A DNA stretch of 64,000 nt from positions 122,737,429 to 122,801,428 of the forward strand of contig CM045770.1 in assembly GCA_025200525.1 (NCBI GenBank), given 5' to 3'. Shown here piece by piece: positions 11,796 through 23,712 of this stretch (position 1 is the stretch's first letter; every line of letters starts with the position of its first letter). The position numbers and the translations under genes were made by a program. A model generated the notes under the pieces. It searched no databases. It was not told the origin of the DNA and saw only the letters and a program-made list of their open reading frames with translations. Source of the DNA: Camellia lanceoleosa. Its lineage: Eukaryota > Streptophyta > Magnoliopsida > Ericales > Theaceae.

Positions 11796-14700
11796 TGTGA
11801 CACCCGAATTGTTTAAAAATAAATAAATAAAATAAGAATTAGATAAAATAAAACATGTAATTTTATAGTCATACATGCATATAATCTAGAATTAAAAGCA
11901 TTGTTGCTACCAAACCATAACAATGTGATTAATAAATTGTTTAGGGCCAAACTGAAACAACCATAAAATTTATACTAATAGTTGGGCCAATAAAGAATTA
12001 TAGTGAAACGTAGGCAATTGGTTGGAGGGTTTTGTGACTGCCACTTATGGAAGCTATGGCCTAGACCATTGAATTAGCACTTGATTATTATGACTACCAA
12101 GAAGCTAAGGCACAGACCATTGAATCAGTACCTGATTAGGATGATTAGTCACCTCCAAGCCTTAGTATAAAAGGGAAACAGTAGATGGCATAAGACTCAA
12201 CGAAAATTAGTAGGGAACAATAAAAAAAAAAAAAAAAAAAGAGTTTGGGAAGATCAGGAAGGCTTGGAGAAAAAGTAGGAATTAATATTAAGGTGAGTTA
12301 TATCATGTCTTGAGTAGCCATAAATTGTTTTATTATTTTTATGAATTATCTTATGCAAATCATGTCTTTATTAATTTTATGTTTGTTTAAAATTAAACCC
12401 GTGGATATGTTTGTTTAAATTTTGAAATTTATTTGACAATGAGTATATAAACGTTTATTTTTATAAATACCACCACGGAGGTCCCATGCCTTAGGGGACT
12501 TAAATAACCATTGGCTCTCTAAATTGTCACTTAGTGGCCCTCTGACTGTCATGACCCAAACCCGTCCCTATGAATTAGAGTCATAACCGGCCAGTAATCA
12601 CGAGATTACTTGTGGCCTCAGTCAGAGACCAAATCATATTTGATAATAGGGGGCCAAATTGAGGAAGCAAAATTTATAAAAATTGTCCAATGAATTTGTG
12701 CATACATAAGCTTAACAAAATATTCTTATATCTATATAATAACTCACACCATATGAACATTCATATTAAGTATGTAATACACACGTCCGGATCATTCAAG
12801 TCGATAACGAAAACCAAGCTTATGCACAAGGATGGTCATTCATGACCACAAAGATCAAAAGCAAAAGATCAAGTGTCAAGTAAAACAAAAGCAAAGCCTC
12901 TTGCGTGAGGCCTTGGTTGATCTCTCAAGACTTGGCTTCGCATTGCTCACTGGGGTTGAAATTTGGACATCCATTGCTCACCTACATACATGAATATCAA
13001 CGGTGAGCTAACGCCCGATGAATAATATCAAAACAAAGGAGTTCATGAACAAGATTTTTATATCACGATTCATTATCACACTTAGTACTCAATGATAAAA
13101 GCGAATGACCTCGTGTCCTTTACATCATATCCCAAGTACAAGACGACCTTGGGTCCATGTAACATACAGAACGACCTTCGGTCCAACTTATCTATTGAAC
13201 GAACTAGGGTCTATTACAAACCGAACGACCTTAGGTCAATACTACTGAATCGACCTTAGGTCCAATACTTACACGCATTCATTGTGTGCGTATATCCAGT
13301 CTATGATCATATTCATTCTTATATCCAGAACGACCTTAGGTCCATATCTTTTTCTTATCCTGAACGGCCTTAGGCCCAATTCACATTCTCGTTAAATATA
13401 CTGAACGGCCTTAGGCCCATTTCATACTCATACATTGATAGCTTTGTATATCTCATTCCAAATTGAGTGATTGGAACGCTCGTTCATATTATCACTTTAA
13501 AGGTTTAGAACCTTACTACATAGGCATTGTTTAGAAAATAATGCGTATATGAAAACATCCTTGCTAAGATATTACTCACCGTGTTCCGGTGCTTGATTCG
13601 TCCTTGCACTCGACCCTACATAATTCATCACATATCGGGTCATAATACCATTCAATCTATTCTTTAGCTTGCTTAATGCTTTTAGGCTTCTTTTGTGTCC
13701 TTTAATTCATTTAGAATGTCCAATGTATGCCTAACAGTGTTTAGAATTGAAAGAGAACGGAAAACGAATCATAAAATGACTTTTCAAATTTTTTGAAACA
13801 GGGCTCTTCGCTCGAGCTTAGCTTTGGTCGCTTGAGCGGACTGCAAAACTCTGTAAAAGTACTGGTTACATGAATTTCACGCTCGAGTGAGATTTCTGAC
13901 ACTCGAGCGGGGAGTCTTGCAAAACAGGGTTTGCTCGAGCGCAGAGTTTGCCGCTCGAGCCACCAAGTAAATTTCTATAAAACTTTTGGGAGCTCGATTT
14001 TCACGCTTGAGTGATGCTTTCCTCGCTTGAGTGAGAAAGTCGAATTCTGGGTTTTCCAGAACTTTGTTTGAAGCTCAAAACTCAATTCCAAAGGTCCAAT
14101 TCGAGTATAACTCACTCAATTACGCAAGAATACTCCCAAAAACATATATTTGAAGAGAACCTTCAACCATATTTTAAAATTCTATGGGTTTAACAAATTT
14201 CAAACCATAAACTTTATATATACACAATTCATGTTTGTATCTTGCATGGACAAACTTCAAGGCTTGAAATCAAGCTTCAACATATGGAGATTCTTACATG
14301 CATGTGTCAAACAACCTTCAATACAACATGATTAACATGCTCCATAGACAAACATGCAAATTTGTGGCTAATTCTCACATGCATGTACATATCAACTTCA
14401 AATTCATTACAATCAACTCAATTCTTGTTCTTAATTACATATCATGCTAGAATTCATGTAATTATGGACTTAAACTCAAGAATTTGAGTTCATTACTTAC
14501 CTAGGAGCTCTAATCTTCCAATTCCTAGCTAGTTCTTGAGTTATCTTTTTCAATCTTCAAGCTCCTTGCCCAACTCTCAAATTTTGCTTCACTCTCTCTC
14601 TCTCTCTCTAGAAGGTAACTTCAGATTTTGAGCTCATAATATGAGCTTAAGTGTGTTTGGCCGTTATATATACTAAGTGGTTAGTTTAAACTAATCCATC

Positions 14701-14832
14701 TTCGGATATTTATCTACATCTTTTATTTTGTTCCACTGCATTGTTTAATTTAATTACTTGGACTCAATCTGAGAAATTTTAGACATTAGCTAGTTGCGAA
14801 TCCAGCCCTGGTCACCAGGATGGGTTGTGACA
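11796..14832 (+). repeat. 5' LTR of the chromovirus, chimeric
   Basis: 11796-12553 matches the 3' LTR 23713-24470 over the same length (758 bp), and 14701-14832 matches 24835-24966. Between these, 364 bp present in the 3' LTR (24471-24834) are absent and 2147 bp of unrelated DNA (12554-14700) are present instead. Confidence 0.85.
12554..14700 (+). repeat. Foreign segment inside the 5' LTR, LTR-like
   Basis: Starts in the context TGTCATGACCCAAACCCG, a form typical of gypsy LTR starts. It contains about nine spaced copies of a core like GAACGACCTTAGGTCCA (13141-13420), several copies of the palindrome-like CGCTCGAGCG (13808-14035), a CT run at 14593-14608 and a TATA-like 'gttatatatac' near 14664. 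No coding domain was seen. It may be most of the LTR of a different gypsy family joined here by recombination or insertion plus deletion. Confidence 0.6.
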
Positions 14833-14836
14833 AAAG

Positions 14837-14848
14837 TGGTATCAGGGC
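14837..14848 (+). other. Primer-binding site of the chromovirus
   Basis: TGGTATCAGGGC, four bases after the 5' LTR end. It differs at one base from the TGGTATCAGAGC that pairs with the 3' end of initiator methionine tRNA, the usual primer of plant chromoviruses. Confidence 0.85.
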
Positions 14849-15897
14849 AATGGTTAAAAAAAAAAAATACCATTAAGTTAGAAGACATGCATACCATTAG
14901 AAAAACAAGATAAGAAAATCTTACCTTAGTCCTTATAATTATAGTCTTTTCTTAGTTCTATAGCTAAGTTGGGCATCCTGTGGTGCAGGCGATGTCAGAA
15001 CTTAACTTTGGCGACTCTTTTTGATACGAGCCTGATCCCCTAGACTTTGAAGGAATTTTTGATAATACAGTTACATTCCAAACTTACTAGAGGAAACATG
15101 AGATTTAGAGGGAATTGTTAGGCAGGCCAACCCGACCCTCAACTGACTTTATGGGCCGACCAGTATACTTAAGGACCACACCCACAAAAGTAGATACACA
15201 GTGGTAGAAGGTTGACGCTATGAGTACCTTAGACAGGTTTTTGGGGCCAACACGGGTAGTAGGCATGGCCTCAAGTTAGGGATATCCTCACTACTTAGTG
15301 GCCCCTTTACCTTCAGAGATTATGGCTCGATGAGGAAATGCCTTCTTAAGTGATCATATTCAACCAAGAGTCCCTTCCCCTCAAAACCTGATTGACACTC
15401 AGACAGTTGAGTTTGGTAATATTATGACATATGTGGATGTGCCTGTGCGTATCATGGGACGACAAGTATGGGGTTACGCGGTAGACATCCTGATTTACTG
15501 AGTGGAGGTGGTGTGGCAATGCTTTAGTATCGAGCTGAGCGGTTAGGAGTTTGAGCATCATATGTAACTGCAGTACCCATGGTTATTTTCCATCTAAAAT
15601 CCCGATAACAAGATCCTTTCTTTTGTTGTTTTTTGTGTTTTTCTTTTTTTCTTTCTTTTTCAAATGAGCTGACCATGACCCAGTTCTAACCCGTTTTGTC
15701 ATGGAGGGTTATGCACTAAATTGACATAACTACAAGTAATGTACCAACACCATTATACATAAATAAAACCGGTGTTTTGTGAATAATGTATACATTGTCT
15801 TGTGAACTATGTTTTGTAGATTATGTGAATATGTTTTAAATTAGGTAATTAATAGGAAATCATGCACCACGTTTACTAAAACTGTTAATTTATAGCT
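14849..15897 (+). other. Chromovirus leader, non-coding
   Basis: About 1 kb between primer site and gag start with no continuous reading frame, with a T/C-rich run around 15610-15660. Nothing else recognised. Confidence 0.5.
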
Positions 15898-16875
15898 ATG
15901 GCTAATAATGAAAATGGTACTGGGTCATCATCCAATGGAGCCAATCTAATAGAAAAGATTGTGGAAAGAGCTATTACTAGTTTCTTGCAAGCCTTGCAGA
16001 ACAATGGGTTACCTAAACATCGAGAAGGGACAACTATGATTAAATAGTTCCAAGACCTGAAACCTTCCACGTTTACAGGAGGTTCAAACCCATTGCTAAA
16101 GGAAGCTTGGGTTAAAGAAATGGAGAAGATTTTTCGTGCCCTACCCTCCACTGAAGAACATAAAGTATCCTTCGCCACTTTCACTTTCAAGGAAGATGTG
16201 CAGGAATGGTGGCTTCTCACCTTAGAAAAGGAAGAGATCGTGACTTGGGCGAGATTCCTAGATGTGTTCTATGAAAAGTATTTTCCAGAATTACTACGGG
16301 AACAGAAGGCATCCGAGTTCCTACATTTGAGGCAAGGAACAATGTCGGTAGCGGAATACGAAAGTAAGTTTACCCGACTAGCACGATTTGCACTATATGT
16401 TATTCCAATAGAAGTTGGAAAAGCAAGGAAATTTGAAGTAGGATTGGATATTGAAATCAAAGATAGGCTTGAGGTTTTGAAACTACCAATCTATGCAGAG
16501 GTGGTGGATCGAGCATACATCGTCGAGAAAGGAATTAAAACTGCACGTTTAAGTGGAATAGGTCAAAAGAAGCGATTTTGGGAACCAGTCGGAGGATCAA
16601 GGGCAGCCCCACCAAAGAAAGTAAATCCCAAACCTACTAGCTCAACTGGTTTGGCCAACTAAAGTTTTACTATTCCTAGGGGTAACACCATTCCGAATTG
16701 TCTGAGTTGCGGAAAGGCTTATAGGGGACAGTACTATAGGGCAATAGGAGCATGTTATAGATGTGGCCAAGTTGGTCATTTGGTGAAAGATTGCCCAAAA
16801 TTCACCAACTTTGTGATGGGTACCTCTGAACTAGTTCATAAACTAGGAACCGCCATAGAAGGGAAGAAAGAATAG
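15898..16875 (+). pseudogene. gag: Chromovirus gag with CCHC zinc knuckle
   Basis: Structural polyprotein that packages the element's RNA. ATG at 15898 opens a frame that stays in register to about 16875 with three stops (TAG 16045, TAA 16660, TAG about 16873). The Retrotrans_gag core lies at about 16093-16460, with EEWW-like text 'VQEWWLLTLEKEE' and 'FYEKYFP'. After the second stop the same frame encodes a nucleic-acid-binding knuckle C-x2-C-x4-H-x4-C (CYRCGQVGHLVKDC, 16753-16794). Stops at 16045 and 16660 are single-base changes, so this copy is dead but not old by plant standards. The longest open part is 16093-16662. Confidence 0.85.
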
Positions 16876-17394
16876 AGGCGCCAAGGGAGAGCTTTTGCTT
16901 TAGCACCTGAAAATTCTAATGCTACAGAGAACGTTGTGACAGGTACACTTTTTGTTTGTAGCCATTTAGCTCATGTTCTCTTTGACTCTGGTTCCACTCA
17001 TTCTTTTATCGCACCACACTTTGTTCCCAAGTTAACATTAACACCTGAACAGTTGGAATATGCACTATTTGTAGCTTGTCTATCTGGTGTCTCCACAAGA
17101 TAAAACCTTGTATGTAGATCTGATTCCACTTCGCATTAGTAGCTTCAACGTAATCTTAGGAATGGATTGGCTTGCTGCCAACCATGCCTCTATTGATTGT
17201 CTGACTAAAAGGTCTTTTTTGATTTGCAGACCATGAACTAGTCTTTGAAGGAGTTGCAGTTTCTACCCCTCCGTATTTGATATCCTCCGTGATAGCCCAA
17301 CGACTTTTGAGAAAAAGGTTGTGGTGGTTGTATTTGTTATGTGGTCAACACTCAACAAATAGACCCAACACTCGATTCAATACTTGTCGTTTGA
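16876..17394 (+). pseudogene. Chromovirus aspartic protease, broken
   Basis: Retropepsin-like domain that would cleave the polyprotein. The active-site motif is visible as LFDSGSTHSFI (about 16978-17010; the Asp codon is at 16984-16986). Downstream, text reading VILGMDWLAANHASIDC (about 17150-17200) is the typical end of the fold. The frame is interrupted by stops and at least one frameshift between the two blocks. Confidence 0.75.
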
Positions 17395-18330
17395 GAATTT
17401 CTTGACATTTTTCCTGAAGACTTACCTTGTACTTTAGTTGATCGAGAAGTCGAATTCACCATTGAAACTCAACCCAATACACAACCGATCTCCAAAACCC
17501 GTTACCGTATGTCAATGACGGAATTGAAAGAACTAAAAATCCAACTCCAGGAACTCTTGGACAAAGGCTTCATTTGACCAAGTACCTCACCATGGAGAGC
17601 TCCAGTACTGTTCGTAAAGAAAAAGAATGGCATGATGAGGTTATGCATTGATTACCGGGAGTTGAACAAAGTCACCATCAAGAATTGATACCCCTGTCAA
17701 GAATTGATGACTTGTTTGATCAATTTCAAGGCGTCTAGGTATTCTTGAAAATCGACTTGCGCTCTGGCTACCATCAACTAAAAGTTAAAACGGAAAGCAT
17801 TGAAAAGACTGCCTTTAGAACACGTTATGGGCACTATGAGTTTTTTGTCATGCTATTTGGCGTCACAAATGCTCCAATGGCCTTCATGGACCTCGTGAAC
17901 CAAGTGTTCAAACCATATATTGATGAGTTCGTCATCGTCTTCATTGATGACATTCTCATATACTCCAAGTCACTGGAAGATCATGAGTAACACTTATGAA
18001 CAATTCTGCAAACACTACGTGATCACAAACTTTATGCCAATTTGAAAAAATGCAAATTATGGATCACTAGTGTACATTTCCTCGGTCACGTCATTAACGA
18101 AGATGGCATCTCAATCAATCCCCAAAAAGTTACAGCAACCATAGATTGGCCACGACCTACTAATGTGTCTAAAATTCAAAGTTTCTTGGGTCTGGTCGGC
18201 TATTACCGATGCTTCGTTCAAGATTTTTTGAAGAGAGCATCACCCTTGACCCAGCTAACTCAGAAGAACACACCCTTTGAATGGACTGACATGTTGGAAC
18301 GTTTCTTCCAAGAGTTAAAAAAATAGGCTT
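17395..18330 (+). pseudogene. Chromovirus reverse transcriptase, broken
   Basis: RNA-dependent DNA polymerase. The N-terminal part contains [20 protein letters not shown] (17600-17660), followed by a frameshift near 17740. The palm continues with [13 protein letters not shown] (17745 on) and the active site [10 protein letters not shown] (about 17939-17968), so the catalytic Asp pair is kept. A stop at 17988-17990 and a frame change lead into 18042-18326, the thumb/connection (HFLGHVINEDGISINPQKV; SFLGLVGYYRCFVQDF). Other breaks are a TGA at about 17575 and a TGA at about 17687. Confidence 0.88.
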
Positions 18331-18722
18331 GTGACAGCTCCTATACTAGCACTCCCTATGGAAATGAATGGGTTCATAATATATAGCGATGCCTCATACA
18401 ATGGTTTGGGTTGCGTTCTTATGCGAAACGGAAAAGTCATTGCTTATGCCTCACGTCAACTAAAGCCTCACGAGAAGAATTACCCAACCTATGATCTAGA
18501 GTTGGCCGCAGTAATCTTTGCCCTTAAAATCTGGCATTATTATCTCTATGGAGCAACCTGTGAGATTTATGCCAATCATAAGAGTTTGAAATATCTGTTT
18601 ATGCAGAAGGAACTGAATATGCGACAACGATAATGGCTAGAATTTATGAAGGACTACGATGTAGAGATCCATCACCATCCAGGCAAAGCTAACGTGGTAG
18701 TAGACGCGTTGAGTCAAAAGAT
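18331..18722 (+). pseudogene. Chromovirus RNase H domain
   Basis: Degrades RNA in the RNA-DNA hybrid. Visible: [13 protein letters not shown] (first Asp), [12 protein letters not shown] (Glu) and then [11 protein letters not shown], where the family normally has TDHKSLKY, so an acidic position is Asn. A TAA at 18631-18633 follows RQR; the same frame resumes with [17 protein letters not shown] (18670-18720). Confidence 0.82.
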
Positions 18723-18899
18723 TATAGAAGTTTGGCATGTACCCTCGTCCCTTGAAAGATCAATGGACTGCTCGCCAACATAATCGTGGAACCGACGTTG
18801 ATTAAAGAAATTAGAGCACGCCAATGTGAAGATGAACTTTTGAAGAAAAAGTACGAAGAGCAGAGAAGTACACCCGATCCTGACTTCACTAAACGTAAT

Positions 18900-19724
18900 G
18901 GGATGCTAAAATTTTGAAATTGAATTTGCATACCTGACATTCCAGCACTCGAGAAAAAGATATTGGTGGAGGCTTATAGCTCGAGGTTTGTAGTCCACCC
19001 TAGCAACACCAAGATGTATCACAATCTGAGGGAACATTACTGGTGGACAAGAATGAAAAAAGACATAGCAAGCTGCGTCTCCAAATGCCTGTTGTGTCAA
19101 CATGTTAAGGCGGAACACCAGAGACTCGCAGGAACTCTGCAACCACTCCCTATTCTTGAATGGAAATGGGAACACATTACTATGGACTTCATGGTCGGGC
19201 TACTGCAATCAGTCTCAAAAAATGATGCAATATGGGTTATAGTAGATCGGTTAACAAAGTCGGCGCATTTCCTACCAATAAGAATCACGTACTCCCTTAC
19301 TAAGTTCGACATTCTGTACATTAAAGAAATCATTCGATTGCATGGTACTCCAGTTTCAATCATGTCTGTCCGAGACCCCCGGTTCGTATCTCACTTCTGG
19401 AACTAATTGCAAGAAGCTTTGGGAATAACATTGAAGTTTAGCACTGTATAGAAGGAGGTGTCGATGTTAACTCGGAAGATATGTTACGTGTCTGTGTGCT
19501 GTACCTTAAGGGTAATTGGGATGAGCACCTACCTTTAGTGGAATTCGCCTATAACAATAGTTACCAAACAAGCATGGGAATGGCACCATACGAAGCACTA
19601 TATGGAAAGAGGTGTCGATCACCTTTATGTTGGACAGAAGTTAGAGACAGGAAACTGTAAGGCCCTGAAATCGTGCAAATAACAAGTGATAAAATTCAAC
19701 TTATCCAAGAGCAAATTCGCACTA
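18900..19724 (+). pseudogene. Chromovirus integrase, 5' portion, interrupted by X3
   Basis: Inserts the cDNA into the genome. HHCC finger: VVHPSNTKMYHNLREHYWW (one His kept; the earlier His is Tyr in AYSS) and KCLLCQHVKAE (both Cys). Catalytic core: first Asp in TMDFMVGL is kept; the second, normally in SDRDPRF, reads SVRDPRF, so Asp is Val. A stop follows at 19404-19406 and the region of the catalytic Glu (about 19440-19480) is scrambled. Further text, AYNNSYQTSMGMAPYEALYG (19550-19608), is the usual integrase continuation. X3 cuts the gene at 19724/19725. Confidence 0.85.
19720..19724. other. Target site duplication of X3, left copy
   Basis: CACTA here, CACTG at 23184-23188. Five bases is the usual size for gypsy integrases. 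Confidence 0.75.
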
Positions 19725-22700
19725 TGTAGACTTGCCTTTTTCGCACCTCCCTTTCGGAAAGGTTTGAAAGAAAAGGCCTCACAGTTCGGACTCCCGCGAT
19801 TCTGAATCTAGTCTCACAAGTGTAATATGAAACTGATAAACACCAAAGAGTCCAAATCCGACAAATTTTTTTGAAAAATTGATTTTAAATCAAATAATGC
19901 CAAAATTGGATTGCTTTGCCAGATTACAGAGTCGCCACCTAAATATTTATTTTTGGAAAAATTTAGGAAACCCTGACTCGTGCCAAAGGCCACGTGTTCG
20001 TCATCACCAAAGTTGCCTCGGCTCGGGAACTTGGGTACGAAGGGGGAAGGTCATGAATTGAGTACCCCCGTTCACCCGATCAAAGATCGGCCTCTACTAA
20101 TCATGATATGAGATTTTATAAACATTATGTGTTTTTATTCCGGTTATTAGCTAACATTACTATGTGACGCGCACAAGCAAGTATATACTAATTTGCAAGA
20201 CTTGGAACAATTCAACTCATGTTTGTTTGCGAAAATGGTTTGAATTTGCCACCTCAAGTGGGCTTAAAGATTTGGATTTGCCACCAAACATAGCGGGCTT
20301 AAAACATGATTTCGCCACTCAACAAAGTGGGCCTAAAACACACATTTTGTTGAATTGTTTTAATTCAAACAACAAGCCTTCATCCACAGGGCATTCATGC
20401 AATTTATCATTTGAGCACATAGCCTCCTGGCAACACTCACACTCATGTAAGTACGCTAAAACTTACCTAGTACTCCAAGCTAGGAAAATATGAGTTAGTA
20501 AATAATGCATGATTCTTAACTATGTTAAGTGTCTAATGCAACACATGCAATATGCAATTTAATAGGCTCGGCTACTAATATGGCATATGAATCGATTTGA
20601 ACAACATGCGATTAAACACATATTCAAAGAAGTATTGAAATTGTAATGCAGTTTGAATGATCGCAGGAGCCTCGGTGCATGCAAGACAAAATGAATGGAT
20701 GCAAGCATGCGATATGCTAATTGAAATATGATCCCTAATCTAACCATCAAAAGTGATTAAATAAAAGCGAGAAAAGGCGTGGGGTTGGAAAATATACACA
20801 CCTGCGCACATATTACAACATTACGCCCTCACGAAGGTGGGTCTGAATGAATAAGAGCTAACTAGCTACGCTAATTAAGCTAACTAATTGCAACACTTGA
20901 AATGAATTAACTAACTATTCTAAGCTAATTAAATATTACAAATCAAATTAACTAGCTAAACACTTAACTAACTAATTACAAAGCAATTAAGCCAATTAAT
21001 TACAACATGAAGTAATTAACTAACTACTCTACTTAAATAATTACAACATGTATTTAATCTATTGCTAATTAATCTAATTAGATAATATCGGGAAGCGAGG
21101 GAGGCCCATGCATGCTTGGTTTCCATACGAAAAAGCCACCGCCTTGCCACTGAACGCCTCTGTTTACATATTTGAACACTGACGATGCCTTCAATTTCTA
21201 GAACACCTCTGCTCCACCTTATCAACACACTGTGCAAATTTCACTGATGGCCGGTCGGCTACCAATGGTGGCCGTTGGCTATTATTGGTGGCCGGTCGGC
21301 CACTGTTGGTGGCCGGTTGGCCACTGCTGACCTGAACACCCTCTTTCTGCAACAGAGACCAAACAGAGGCAAAGCAGTGTATTCTCAAGGATTGTTTGTA
21401 CTGTTACCCTCCTTATAATCACACAAGCTCTAAGGAGTGTAACTTTTGGCCCTCAAACCATCAACCAAGCAATTCCCATGCATGATGGCTAAGGAACCAA
21501 GCTTGTACAAGCTTAATGAATGTAAAACAAGACTCTAAAAGACCACCACCCTATCATGCATGATCAAGGGCAATGGTGACTAAGGAAAGTGGCACATTTC
21601 ATCACTTTTGAGTATGAAATGTCCCATTTTCCTTATGTTCGAATTAACGTTCGATTCAAACATATGCAATGCAATACGAAAGATGCTTATTTTGCCGCTT
21701 TTACTTGCCTAATTTTGTTTACTCATTTTAATTACCAAACCATTCCTTAATCCAATTGTCCATTAGTGAATATCCTCTAATGGAAAGATGGCTCAAACCT
21801 CAAGTAGCTTTGGGCATGAAAGAGGTATTACACTATTGGTAATGAACCCCCTAAGGGATTAAACCATTAGGTGCAACATCTCAATTTCACACTTTGGCAA
21901 ACAAGGGGTTTAAAACCACTTTCAAAGCAAACAAAAGAGTGAAGAATTGAGGGAGATTGCAGAGATTAAAGTGCTGAAATTAAGTGCAAAACAACACTAA
22001 AATATGCTATCAACTCAAAACAATGGTGTTCAAAGCCTTAAAACACTAAGCTAGTGAAGGAATTAACACTACAACCATACCATACAAGGCTCAAATGAAA
22101 CAAACAACCAAAAAAAGAGGCAAAACAGCCCTAAATATAGTCTAAAACATGCTGGACTTAAGCCACAAAAAGCTAAAACAATAAGCTAATACATGAGGCT
22201 AATTAGGCATGCAAACAAGACACAAGGAAGGGAGGTTAACCCCTCCAATATTGGACTTCAAAATAAGGTTTTTGCCACTGAAAAACCTCTGAAATTCAGT
22301 GGTTAAAAGGCCCAAAAAAGTTGGTTTTAAAGTGATGAAAAATAGTACAAAAGCTTAACAAGCAAATGAGTAAGAAGGGTGGACCACCCCCTAACTCAAA
22401 ATGACCTCAAACCAACACTTTTAAACCATAAAAACAGAGTTTTCGACAGTTCAAAATCAGCCCAAAAATAGTAGGAATAAATAGCAAAACAATGATACAA
22501 AACAAGCTTAAACAAGGTAAGTGTTATACCTTTGAAGCAAAGCACAAATTAGGCACAAATTCAAGCTCAAACCTCCTTCTAGACCTCAAACAAGACTCCA
22601 AGGAACCTCAGCTCAAAGATGGTCAAGTTTGATTAAGGGTTGGCATGCAAAGGTATAGAGAAACTAGGCAACCAAGCACAAAATATCAAAAGAGAGAGAG

Positions 22701-23183
22701 AGAGAATTCTAGAGAGAGATATTTTTTTGGTCTAAAATTGTTAACCCTCAAAAATGGAGAGGAACCTCTCCCCATTTATAGAAAAACACCCTTTGAGCTT
22801 AGATACATCTCACCATACACGTGTATGAAGATGCAGCTTAGTGTACAACAGCTGGTACAACTGTCAATAAATATTTGAAAAAAAAGAAACTAATGGCCGT
22901 CGACCGCCACTGATAGCCGACCGGCCACCACTGGTAGCCGACAAGCACAATCCAAGGCCGACAGCCTATGGGGTTGGCCGACAGGTCACCCACTATTCCA
23001 AACTTTAAACAACAAGCTCTTGGTCCAAAACAATGCACAAAACATATAAGGTTTCAAGGCTCAAAGGCGGGGTATTCTACCGAGGACTTCGAGCACCCAA
23101 AACGAACACAAACAAGCACAATCATCGAGTGCACAAACAATGACGTCCAAGTCTTAAGGTTGGTTAAAAATGGGGTGTCTACA
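19725..23183 (-). mobile_element. Family X copy 3 (X3), solo-LTR-like, inserted in integrase
   Basis: 3459 bp with ends TGTAGAC...GTCTACA (a 7-bp perfect inverted pair with TG/CA termini) and target duplication CACTA (19720-19724) / CACTG (23184-23188), one mismatch. Removing it rejoins the integrase tail of the chromovirus. Inside: the family block 19850-20110, GGCCGGTCGGCCA-type repeats at 21246-21330 and 22893-22990, and a minus-strand TATA box TATAAATGGGG (22771-22781) about 400 bp from the right end. No coding domain, no internal LTR pair. Most simply a solo LTR of a large LTR retrotransposon, minus orientation. Confidence 0.9.
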
Positions 23184-23510
23184 CACTGCTTAAAGCTGCC
23201 AGAAAAGCTATGCAGATACGCAAAGACGAAATTTGGAATTTCAAGTAGGAGAGCATGCTTTCTTAAAAGTCTCACCAACAAAGGAAGTCATTCGATTTGA
23301 AAAACAAGGGAAGTTGAACCCGCATTACGTCGGACCATTTGAAATACTGAAAAGGATTAACCCTATAGCATATCGCCTTACACTACTACCTGAATTGTCC
23401 AATGTCCACAATGTGTTTTACATTTCAATGTTTCGACGATATCTTCGAGATCCCGAGCATGTTGTCGATTATGAAAACCTAGAGGTTTGAGAAGATCTCT
23501 CTTATGAAGA
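23184..23510 (+). pseudogene. Chromovirus integrase, 3' portion after X3
   Basis: The integrase C-terminal domain resumes directly after X3. It reads KSYADTQRRNLEFQVGEHAF (about 23200-23262), then the GPFEILKRINPIAYRL block (23325-23375) and NVHNVFYISMFRRYL (23401-23445). The open part of this frame is 23233-23490. This GPY/F-type module binds DNA or directs targeting. One TAA lies at the rejoined junction. Confidence 0.85.
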
Positions 23511-23698
23511 ACAACCAGTACAAATTCTCAATCGTCGTGATCAAATTCTTTGAAACAAGACTATACCCCTTGTAAAAGTCTTATGGTGGAATCATTGTGT
23601 CGAAGAAGCTACGTGGGAAGCGGAGTGTCAAATGCGGGCTCAATATCCACATCTTTTTGAAAACTCGGGTACGACAAGTTTGAGGACAAAATTCTATT
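23491..23698 (+). pseudogene. Chromovirus C-terminal chromodomain-like tail
   Basis: After the stop at 23488-23490 the frame continues with DLSYEEQPVQILNRRDQ, then IPLVKVLWWNHCVEEATWE (about 23565-23615) and QYPHLFENSGTT. The aromatic pattern V..W...EEATWE is the chromodomain-like tail of plant chromoviruses, thought to steer integration to heterochromatin. Degenerate: stop codons inside. Confidence 0.75.
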
Positions 23699-23712
23699 TA
23701 AGAGGGGAGAAA
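23699..23712 (+). other. Polypurine tract of the chromovirus
   Basis: Purine run AAGAGGGGAGAAA immediately before the 3' LTR at 23713; the place where plus-strand DNA synthesis is primed. Confidence 0.8.

Noticed and set aside
19725..23183. X3 as a DNA transposon because of its 7-bp inverted ends
   Set aside because: TG/CA termini, 5-bp target duplication, length and a conserved TATA position fit an LTR better; short inverted ends are normal for LTRs.
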